A DNA stretch of 49,155 bases, from positions 1 to 49,155 of the forward strand of contig NZ_LKEG01000036.1 in the NCBI RefSeq assembly GCF_001645105.1, given 5' to 3'. Under the pieces are notes generated by a model. The model did not search any database, had not been told where the DNA came from, and worked only from the letters and a program-made list of their open reading frames with translations. This document shows positions 1-8,200 of this stretch, piece by piece. The first letter of the stretch is position 1. Each line of letters starts with the position of its first letter. A program made the translations under genes and the position numbers. Source of the stretch: Pseudomonas marginalis. GTDB taxonomy: Bacteria; Pseudomonadota; Gammaproteobacteria; Pseudomonadales; Pseudomonadaceae.

Positions 1-3
1 GTT

Positions 4-110
4 CTAGACCGCGTTCACGGTGACCCAGCGCTCTTCACGGGCCGCCGGGCTGAAGGCCGCATAACCCGCAAGGGCAGGGCCGGAGAGTAAACGCTGGAAG
101 CCGTCCTGAC
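4..110 (-). pseudogene. Truncated duplicate of the 3' end of a Gfo/Idh/MocA oxidoreductase gene
   Basis: Positions 7-46 match 339-378, and positions 47-110 match 523-586 apart from a few substitutions, so this is a second copy of the end of the intact oxidoreductase gene lying just to the right. Exactly 144 bp (48 codons, in frame) present in the intact copy are missing between positions 46 and 47, with a short GCC identity at the joint. The stop codon is TAG here and TGA in the intact copy. The similarity stops at about 110, where an unrelated FadD tail begins on the other strand. No start codon or upstream part is left in the window, so it is not a working gene. The left window edge hides how far it extended. 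Confidence 0.85.
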
Positions 111-205
111 TGACGGGTTACAAGATGCCGAAGTATGTGGAGTTCCGCACCACCGAGTTGCCCAAGACCACCGTGGGCAAAGTCCTTCGCCGGGCCTTGC
201 GCTAG
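110..205 (+). pseudogene. C-terminal remnant of a FadD-type acyl-CoA ligase
   Basis: Reading from 110 the frame gives about 31 residues ending at a TAG at 203-205. They contain [15 protein letters not shown] followed by [10 protein letters not shown]. This is the extreme C-terminus of long-chain fatty acid-CoA ligases (ANL superfamily), including the region of the catalytic lysine in the PKT-GK segment. Everything upstream of 110 is the opposite-strand oxidoreductase fragment, so the rest of the ligase has been lost and the piece is a fossil of a rearrangement. It cannot be translated as an enzyme. The family assignment is by motif recognition only. Confidence 0.75.
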
Positions 206-228
206 CGCGAACGTGTCGATGATCTAAA

Positions 229-317
229 TGTGGGAGGGGGCTTGCTCCCGATGGCTGTGCATCAGCTAGAAATACACTGGCTGACACTCCGCCATCGGGA
301 GCAAGCCCCCTCCCACA
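229..317. repeat. REPIN (paired inverted REP sequences), GTGGGAGGGGGCTTGCTCCC type
   Basis: An 89-bp palindrome. The left arm starts TGTGGGAGGGGGCTTGCTCC and the right arm is its reverse complement ending at 317. The loop of about 35 bp carries no gene. This is the common REP doublet of P. fluorescens-type genomes, moved by a RAYT transposase encoded elsewhere. It lies between the fadD/oxidoreductase scar and the intact oxidoreductase gene, downstream of both, where it could act as a transcript end. Confidence 0.9.
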
Positions 318-335
318 GGGGATCTTTACTGTGTT

Positions 336-1451
336 TCAGACCGCGTTCACGGTGACCCAGCGCTCTTCACGGGCCGCCACGCGAATCGCTGTCGCCAGCC
401 GCTCCACCTCCCACGCCGCTTCAAAGTCCGTACCCTCCGCACCCTGACCGGCCACGGCCATGATCAGCTCCTGTACCTCCAGCGTCTTCAGTTCGTTGTA
501 CCCCAACTGATGCCCGGCTGCCGGGCTGAAGGCCGCATAACCCGCAAGGGCAGGGCCGGCGAGTAATCGCTGGAAGCCGTCCTGACCCTCGCGACACACC
601 CGCAACTCGTTCAAACGCTCTTGATCGAACGCCAGAGTGCCTTTGGTCCCGCTGATTTCAAAGCTCAGGTGATTCTTGTAGCCCTGCTTGAGCCAGCTGC
701 TGCTCACGGTCCCGCGCGCGCCGTTGGCGAAACGCAGCAGGGCGTGCACCTGATCATCCACTGCAATCGATTTCAGCTCGGCGCTGCCTTTGACGGCCGG
801 GCGCTTGGCGTGCACGGTCTGCGTATCGGCACACACACTCACCACATCACCGACCAGGTAACGCGCCATCGACAACAAATGACTGCCCAGGTCCGCCAAG
901 GCGCCACCGGCATGTTCCACTTCGCAACGCCACGACCATGGCGAGGCCGGGTCGGCCATGAAGTCCTCGCTGAATTCACCCTGGAAGCTGATGATGTCGC
1001 CAAGGTCGCCATCGACAATCATCTGCCGTGCCAGCGAGATCATCGGGTTGTGCTGGTAGTTGTAGCCCACCCGCGTCACCACCCCGGCCGCACTGGCGGC
1101 GCGGCGCATGGCGTCGGCTTGTTCCAGGCTCACGGCCAGGGGTTTTTCGCAGTACACCGCCTTGCCCGCGGCAATCGCCGCCATCGCCATGGGGTAGTGC
1201 AGGTGGTTGGGGGTGGTGATGGCCACCACGTCGACGCTGGGATCATTGATCAACGCTTGCCAATCGCTATGAGCCTGGGCGAATCCCCAGGCCGTGGCGC
1301 AGCGCTGCGCGCGTTCGGTGTCGGCATCGGCCAGGGCGGCCAGCTTGAGGTGTACCGGCAACTCGAACACTGCGCGGGCGTTATTGAAGGCCAGCGCATG
1401 GGCGCGGCCCATGAAGCCTGTGCCGATCAAGCCGATTCCGAGTTCACGCAT
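336..1451 (-). CDS. Gfo/Idh/MocA family NAD(P)-dependent oxidoreductase
   Basis: A 371-residue cytoplasmic dehydrogenase of the Gfo/Idh/MocA family, which oxidises sugars, inositols or related polyols with NAD(P). The N-terminal Rossmann motif GLIGTGFMGRAHA (GxGxxG) starts at about residue 7. The family lysine motif is seen as EKPLA, and the C-terminal half contains GGALADLGSHLLS with the expected Asp and His. The start was placed at the ATG at 1451 because AAAGGA lies 8 bp before it; the open frame runs 20 codons further upstream without a Shine-Dalgarno. The substrate cannot be told from the sequence. It is monocistronic here, divergent from the YCF48 gene, and its 3' end has been duplicated at 4-110. 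Confidence 0.9.
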   Translation of the reverse strand: MRELGIGLIGTGFMGRAHALAFNNARAVFELPVHLKLAALADADTERAQRCATAWGFAQAHSDWQALINDPSVDVVAITTPNHLHYPMAMAAIAAGKAVYCEKPLAVSLEQADAMRRAASAAGVVTRVGYNYQHNPMISLARQMIVDGDLGDIISFQGEFSEDFMADPASPWSWRCEVEHAGGALADLGSHLLSMARYLVGDVVSVCADTQTVHAKRPAVKGSAELKSIAVDDQVHALLRFANGARGTVSSSWLKQGYKNHLSFEISGTKGTLAFDQERLNELRVCREGQDGFQRLLAGPALAGYAAFSPAAGHQLGYNELKTLEVQELIMAVAGQGAEGTDFEAAWEVERLATAIRVAAREERWVTVNAV

Positions 1452-1743
1452 CGTCGTGGTCCTTTGCATTATTGTTTTCAGAAGGCGTATTAATGGAATA
1501 AAAATTCGCATATTTCAATAGATAGAATAAAAATTCATTGAGGCGTCGACGATCACCTCGGCGAATAGAGCTACATTCACCATGCGGCCAAATGCCTTCA
1601 GTTAACAAAAGATAACGTAGCGCCGATTGTCAGACGATTCGAAAGCCCGATAGGATGGCCCCTGCTTCCTCCAGGCGCTCTAGATTGCAGGTTTCAAGGC
1701 CCCGGAAGGCAGGCGATAACAATAATAAATGGGAGAAAGGTCT

Positions 1744-2799
1744 ATGAGTGAGCCTGTCATGGGTTGGGTTGTTTGCCGCCCACGTGCCGCACGCAGGGTT
1801 GCGTTGCTGGCCACAGCGCTCTCGTTGCTGGTCGGTGGCGTGTCAGTCACGCCGGCACTGGCAGCCAGCGATACCGTCGCAACGCCTGCGTTTGCGATTG
1901 AATCCCCCAAGGCCGCCAAAGGCCTGATGATCGACGTCGTCCACGCGGGCAAGCGGCTGGTGGCGGTCGGTGACCGCGGGCACATCCTCTATTCCGATGA
2001 CCAGGGCAGCACCTGGACCCAAGCCAAAGTCCCCACCCGGCAACTGCTCACGGCGGTGTTTTTCGTCGATGACAAACAGGGCTGGGCGGTCGGCCACGAT
2101 GCGCAAATCCTTGCCAGCTCCGACGGCGGCGCCACCTGGACCCAGCAATACCAGGACCTCAAGCGCGAAGCCCCTTTACTGGATGTGTGGTTCAACGACG
2201 CCAACCACGGCCTGGCCGTGGGCGCCTACGGTGCGCTGATCGAAACCACCGACGGCGGCAAGACCTGGCAAGACGTCAGCGACCGCCTCGACAACGAAGA
2301 CCAGTTCCACCTCAACGCCATCGCCCACATCAAGGACGCCGGCCTGTTCATCGTCGGCGAGCAAGGGAGCATGTTTCGCTCCAGCGACGACGGCCAGACC
2401 TGGGAAAAACTCGAAGGCCCCTACGAGGGCTCGCTGTTTGGTGTGATCAGCACGGCGCAGCCGCAGACCCTGCTGGCTTATGGCTTGCGCGGCAACCTGT
2501 ACCGCTCCACGGATTTCGGCAGCACCTGGGAGCCCGTCGAATTGAACGCGGCGCGGGGAGCGCTCGAGTTTGGTTTGTCGGGCGCGACCTTGCTGGAGGA
2601 TGGCTCCATTGTCGTCGTTGGTAACGGCGGCAGCGTGGTGGTCAGCCATGACGATGGGGTGACCTTCAGCGTGTTCAACCGCCCGGACCGTATTTCGCTG
2701 TCGTCCGTCACGGCCGCAGGCAACGGTAACTTGATTCTGGCCGGGCAGGGCGGTGTGCGTGTTGCCACGCCGACCGGCGCTGAACCGACAAAACAATAA
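1744..2799 (+). CDS. Exported YCF48/BNR-repeat beta-propeller protein
   Basis: A 351-residue protein with an N-terminal signal peptide (arginines, then a hydrophobic stretch, likely cleaved after ALA near residue 41) and a body of repeated Asp-box units: SDDQGSTW, SSDGGATW, TTDGGKTW, SSDDGQTW, STDFGSTW and SHDDGVTF. These mark a YCF48/sialidase-like beta-propeller in the periplasm. The ATG at 1744 is preferred to the in-frame ATG at 1729 because GGGAG lies 8 bp before it. It ends 16 bp before the RND-type gene and the two are surely co-transcribed. In pseudomonads this pair is known as a unit with outer-membrane-type DUF1302 and DUF1329 genes, so it is probably an accessory of the exporter. 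Its actual role is not established. Confidence 0.85.
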   Translation: MSEPVMGWVVCRPRAARRVALLATALSLLVGGVSVTPALAASDTVATPAFAIESPKAAKGLMIDVVHAGKRLVAVGDRGHILYSDDQGSTWTQAKVPTRQLLTAVFFVDDKQGWAVGHDAQILASSDGGATWTQQYQDLKREAPLLDVWFNDANHGLAVGAYGALIETTDGGKTWQDVSDRLDNEDQFHLNAIAHIKDAGLFIVGEQGSMFRSSDDGQTWEKLEGPYEGSLFGVISTAQPQTLLAYGLRGNLYRSTDFGSTWEPVELNAARGALEFGLSGATLLEDGSIVVVGNGGSVVVSHDDGVTFSVFNRPDRISLSSVTAAGNGNLILAGQGGVRVATPTGAEPTKQ

Positions 2800-2815
2800 G
2801 AAGGGCGGGGATAGA

Positions 2816-5191
2816 ATGAGCAGTCATCACAACGATAAAGCGACCTTTCTTGAGCGCCTGATTTTCAACAACCGCCCGGCAGTGATCGTCATCTGCCTGC
2901 TGGTGAGTATCTTCCTGTTCTGGCAGGCGACGTTGATTCGCCCGTCTACCAGCTTCGAAAAAATGATCCCCCTCAAGCACCCCTTCATCGAAAAGATGAT
3001 GGAGCACCGCAACGACCTGGCGAACCTGGGCAACACCGTGCGGATCTCGGTGGAAGCCAAGGACGGTGACATTTTCACCAAGGAGTACATGGAGACCCTG
3101 CGCCAGATCAACGATGAGGTGTTCTACATCTCCGGCGTCGACCGCTCGGGCCTCAAGTCGCTGTGGAGCCCCAGCGTGCGCTGGACCGAAGTCACCGAAG
3201 AGGGCTTTGCCGGCGGTGAAGTGATCCCGCAGAGCTACAACGGCTCGCCACAAAGCCTGGATCAGTTGCGCAACAACGTGCTCAAGTCCGGCCAGGTCGG
3301 GCGCCTGGTGGCCAACGACTTCAAGTCGAGCATTGTCGACATCCCGCTGCTGGAGTCCTACCCGGACCCGCAGGACCAGGGCAAGCTGCTGGCCTTGGAC
3401 TACCGCAAGTTTTCCCATGAACTGGAAGACAAGATCCGCGACAAGTTCGAAGCCCAGAACCCTAACGTCAAGATCCACATTGTCGGTTTCGCCAAGAAAG
3501 TCGGTGACTTGATCGACGGGCTGGTGATGGTGGTGCTGTTCTTCGGCGTTGCGTTCGTCATCACCTTGATCCTGTTGCTGTGGTTCACCAACTGCCTGCG
3601 CAGCACGGTCGCGGTGTTGAGCACCACGCTGGTGGCGGTGGTCTGGCAACTCGGCTTGATGCACTTTTTCGGTTTCGGCCTGGATCCGTATTCGATGCTG
3701 GTGCCGTTCCTGATCTTCGCCATCGGTATTTCCCACGGTGTGCAAAAGATCAATGGTATCGCCCTGCAATCCAGTGACGCGGACAACGCGCTGACGGCTG
3801 CGCGGCGCACCTTCCGGCAACTGTTCCTGCCGGGGATGATTGCGATCCTGGCCGACGCGGTGGGCTTCATCACACTGCTGATCATCGACATCGGCGTGAT
3901 CCGTGAACTGGCCATCGGTGCGTCCATCGGTGTCGCGGTGATCGTGTTTACCAACCTGATCCTGCTGCCGGTAGCGATTTCCTATGCCGGCATCAGCCAG
4001 CGCGCCATCGCCCGGAGCAAGAAGGACGCACACCGCGACCATCCGTTCTGGCGCCTGCTGTCGAAATTCGCCAGCGCCAAAGTGGCACCGGTCTCGATTC
4101 TGCTCGCGCTGGTCGCCTTCGGCGGCGGCCTCTGGTACAGCCAGAACCTGAAGATCGGCGACCTCGACCAGGGCGCGCCGGAACTGCGTCCGGACTCGCG
4201 CTACAACAAAGACAACAACTTCATCATCAGCAACTATTCCACCAGCTCCGACGTGCTGGTGGTGATGGTCAAGACCAAGGCCGAAGGCTGCTCGCGCTAT
4301 GAAGCCATGGCGCCCATCGATCAGTTGATGTGGAAGATGCAGAACACCGAGGGCGTGCAGTCGGCGATCTCGCTGGTGACCGTGTCCAAGCAGATGATCA
4401 AGGGCATGAACGAGGGCAACCTGAAATGGGAAACCCTGTCGCGCAACCCGGATGTGCTGAACAACTCCATCGCCCGTGCCGATGGCTTGTACAACAACAA
4501 TTGCTCGCTGGCGCCGGTGCTGGTGTTCCTCAACGACCACAAGGCCGAAACCCTCGACCGCGCCGTGCATGCGGTGCAGGACTTCGCCAAGGAAAACAAC
4601 AAGGACGGCCTGGAATTCATCCTCGCCGCCGGTAACGCCGGCATCGAAGCCGCCACCAACGAGGTGATCAAGGAGTCGGAGCTGACTATCCTGATCCTGG
4701 TGTACCTGTGCGTGGCGACCATGTGCATGATCACCTTCCGCTCCTGGGCGGCGACCCTGTGCATCGTGTTGCCGCTGGTGCTGACCTCGGTGCTCGGTAA
4801 CGCGCTGATGGCGTTCATGGGCATCGGCGTCAAGGTCGCGACCTTGCCGGTGGTGGCCCTGGGCGTGGGGATCGGCGTCGACTACGGCATCTACATCTAC
4901 AGCCGCCTGGAAAGCTTCCTGCGCGCTGGCCTGCCGCTGCAAGAGGCGTATTACCAGACGCTCAAATCCACCGGTAAAGCCGTGCTGTTTACCGGCCTGT
5001 GCCTGGCAATCGGCGTGTGCACCTGGATCTTCTCGGCCATCAAGTTCCAGGCCGACATGGGCCTGATGCTGACGTTCATGCTGCTGTGGAACATGTTCGG
5101 CGCGCTGTGGCTGCTGCCGGCGCTGGCGCGGTTCCTGATCAAGCCCGAGAAGCTGGCGGGGCAGAAGGGCAACTCGTTGTTTGCCCACTGA
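2816..5191 (+). CDS. RND/MMPL-superfamily transporter
   Basis: A 791-residue inner-membrane protein with the duplicated fold of the RND/MMPL exporter family: TM1 near residues 22-42, a large periplasmic loop, a block of about five helices around residues 225-410, a second loop, and a final helical block from about residue 620. The second block carries GVGIGVDYGIYIYSRL, where the buried Asp fits the proton-relay residue of the family. It is shorter than AcrB-type pumps (about 1,040) and resembles the MMPL/HpnN-like group that moves lipids or hydrophobic compounds. The ATG at 2816 follows a GGGCGGGGA Shine-Dalgarno. It pairs with the upstream YCF48 protein. Substrate unknown. Confidence 0.88.
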   Translation: MSSHHNDKATFLERLIFNNRPAVIVICLLVSIFLFWQATLIRPSTSFEKMIPLKHPFIEKMMEHRNDLANLGNTVRISVEAKDGDIFTKEYMETLRQINDEVFYISGVDRSGLKSLWSPSVRWTEVTEEGFAGGEVIPQSYNGSPQSLDQLRNNVLKSGQVGRLVANDFKSSIVDIPLLESYPDPQDQGKLLALDYRKFSHELEDKIRDKFEAQNPNVKIHIVGFAKKVGDLIDGLVMVVLFFGVAFVITLILLLWFTNCLRSTVAVLSTTLVAVVWQLGLMHFFGFGLDPYSMLVPFLIFAIGISHGVQKINGIALQSSDADNALTAARRTFRQLFLPGMIAILADAVGFITLLIIDIGVIRELAIGASIGVAVIVFTNLILLPVAISYAGISQRAIARSKKDAHRDHPFWRLLSKFASAKVAPVSILLALVAFGGGLWYSQNLKIGDLDQGAPELRPDSRYNKDNNFIISNYSTSSDVLVVMVKTKAEGCSRYEAMAPIDQLMWKMQNTEGVQSAISLVTVSKQMIKGMNEGNLKWETLSRNPDVLNNSIARADGLYNNNCSLAPVLVFLNDHKAETLDRAVHAVQDFAKENNKDGLEFILAAGNAGIEAATNEVIKESELTILILVYLCVATMCMITFRSWAATLCIVLPLVLTSVLGNALMAFMGIGVKVATLPVVALGVGIGVDYGIYIYSRLESFLRAGLPLQEAYYQTLKSTGKAVLFTGLCLAIGVCTWIFSAIKFQADMGLMLTFMLLWNMFGALWLLPALARFLIKPEKLAGQKGNSLFAH

Positions 5192-5236
5192 GCCCTGTGG
5201 TGAGGGTGTTCACGCCCTCACCACAGAGAGGCCGTA

Positions 5237-8200
5237 TCACTGGCTTGCGCGCTGCCCTGGCGCGATCGCCAGGAAAATGCTGTCGACGGGTGGGGTGATC
5301 AAGACGTAGATGATACGGCTGAGCGGCACGCCGCCGGGTTCTTGCTGGTGGCGCAAGGCGTCTTGAACATGTTGTTTGAGCAGGTCCTTCTGCGTGTATT
5401 TGCGCTGCTCCGGCAGTTTCAGGTGCGCACGGGTGTAGCGATTGGGGGCTGCGTCGGCGGCTGCGTAATGGAAGTGGGCGTACCACAACACCTGCGCGGG
5501 TTTTTTGGCTGTGTCGTACACGGCGTATTCGGTGAAGAAGTCGCCACTGAGGGTCGGACGTTCCGGGTCCGCCCGGCTCGTCAGGTTGATATCGATCTGT
5601 TGATGTTCCCACAAGTAATTGAGGCTCTCCTGCGTCGGCCATTGCCGCTTGTAGGCCTCACTGCACACGCGCTCCGCCAGCCGCGTGATGTCCCGGGCTT
5701 GCGCCAGGTATTCATCGATCAGGCGCTGGACCACGGGTTTGCCGGCAAGGTGATCCCGTTTCAGTTCATCCGCCAGGGCCGTGAATTTATTCGCGTGCCG
5801 GGTCAACAGTTCATCCCAGTCTGCTGGGTTGACCTGTTGTCGGGTGAGCTGGGCGTCGAGTTTCAGCTGGTCCGCGCTGATCACCTGCTCAATGCCTTTG
5901 CGCTGCGCTGTCAGGTCCTGCGCCAGACCTTTGAGCGTGGCCAGCGTGCGTGCCTGCGGTTGGGGTTTCGCTGGCGGAGAGGGGGCATCGGTCTTCGCTG
6001 CCCAGCCGTCTGCATGTGGGCTGAATGAAGCAATGGTTTCGCCGGTCAGCGTATCGGTGAGGGTGAACTGCTCCTCGGCACCCGGTGTATCGGCCGCCTT
6101 GAAGTCACCGATGAGGTACGCCTTTTTCCTGGTTTTGAACACCCGCTTGGCCGGACTTTTGGGCCGTAGGGTTTTTGACAACGGCAGCTCGACGTCCAGC
6201 GCTTCCTGCTTGCGCACCACTGACTCCAGCTCGCGTTGCGCCAGCGCCTGGGCGTATTCAAGCCCCTCCAGCAGGCGGTCGGCCTCCGGGCGCAGACGCC
6301 GTGGGTTGAGGGCCTTGAGGGCACGAATGGCATCCTCATAGCGGCGGTACTGCTCGAGGACGGTCTCATACACATTACGCTGCTCGGCCAGCGTGAATTC
6401 GACGCCGCTGCGTACTTCGACGTGAGACTGCAAGGCTTGGATCAGGTCGGTCTGCTCAAGGCGATTGAGGTAAAAGTCTTCTTGGGGTGGCAGCAGCCGA
6501 TCGGCGGTCGCCACACTGGCGGCGGCGAGATAGTTCAGCGCATTGAGTTTCAGGTTGTCGGAGAAAAAATTCTGCGGGTACTGGATCTGCGCCAGGCATT
6601 CCTGGCGCAGTGCGCGGCCTGCCGACGAGTCTTGCTCCAGTTGTTCAAGGGTGGTTTCCATCGCCGCGGACACCTCGGCCATGTGTTGGCGGATGTTCGC
6701 CGACTCCACGGTGTTGCTGATGTATTCATCGTAGATCGTGGAGTCACCCAGCAAATGGTCGATAAACATTCTGCCCCCCATCTCTGCCATCGGCTCACCG
6801 GCGATGGAAAAGCGCATGGAGTTCAACCGGCCCAAGAGCAGGGTGCTGATGAGCAATTGCTGGTCCCAGATGGTTTTGAGGATTTTCGCCCGGTCATGCA
6901 CGTGCACGCTGGCGCCGCCGACTCTTTCCAGTTCCTGGCCAAGCTTGACCATTTCCAGGCGTGGGGTCAGCGATTGGGCAAACTGCACTTCCAGGTTGTG
7001 CAGCAGAACCTGAAACTCGGTACGCAGTTCCCGGTGCCTAAGTGCCTCCTTCATGTGGCGCGCTTCAAGGGCCGGCTGTTGTGCTTCAGTGGCTTTTTGC
7101 AGCAGATTCCACACCAGCTGCGCGGTTTTACGTTGCTTTTTCAGGGCCTCAAGCGCCGGTGATATTCGGCTGATTGACGACTGGAACGGCGCCATCACTT
7201 CCGTCATTTCGGCGTTGAGTGCGTACATGTGTGCGACCAGTTGGTCCTTTCTACGCAGGTTTTCCTCGCGCAACGCCGCCATTCGCTTCGGGCCGCCGCC
7301 TATCAGCTTGATCCCACGGTCCAGGGACCAGTGGCCTTTGCCATCGGATTTAAGCTTGATGCCCGGATGATCGATTTTCTCTGGATGAATGATGAAGACT
7401 TCGTTGAAGCCCGGAACAATACTGACCCTGAACAACAGGGCCGCGACCGAGGCATGCCATCGGCCGTTGATAGTGTACAAACCCTGATGGGGGCCGATTT
7501 GGATCGGCTCCGGCGCCGGCACAGGCCAGGGGACGTTGACCGCCCGCAGCTTTTTCAGCAGTTTTGCCGAGGCGCCGTCGCCGGCCAGGGAGTGGTCAAA
7601 GTCCAGCAGCGTGCGGCCGCCGCCCGGCGGTTCGGCGGGCAGGCCGACGGCGCCCCGTTCAACCACCGGCGCCCGGCTCGCTCCCTGGCCGGGCACGGGC
7701 TGGCGAATGAGGGGCTGCTCATCGAGCGCGGCGCTTTCGTGGGCCGTGCTGGGGAACCCATGATGCAGCATCAGCATGCCGATGTTGAGCAGCAGATCGA
7801 CCCACGCCAGCTCCCGAGCGGTGGGGTCGTGACTCTCGAGCGCCGGCAGGTCGTGCTGCAGGCCTTGCGCCAGTTGCATCAGCCAGCCGACGGCTGCGAG
7901 CGGTCCGCGCACAGCGATCAACAGCGTGTTGAACCCTAACTGCATACCTTCGAGAATCAATGCCCAGCGGCTTTCGTTGTTGGACGTTGACTCACGTGCG
8001 GCCTGGTCCAACAGCTGCCGGGTTTCACTGCCAAACAGGTACTCCATGAGTGTGCCATTGCCGAGGGCCTGACGGATTTCGTCGCCCGTCTCGTCATCCG
8101 CCTGGGCCAGCTGTGCGGGCTCCGGCACTCTGGGCAGGCTGTCGAAATCCGAACCGATGCCGACACGTACGTAGTGGGGCTGGGTAAAGCCGCCGTTGCT

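Noticed and set aside
2708..5188. Open frame of 826 codons antisense to the RND transporter gene
   Set aside because: Shadow of a GC-rich gene: composition is His/Gln/Arg-rich, no domain is recognisable, and the sense strand has full motifs and a ribosome site.
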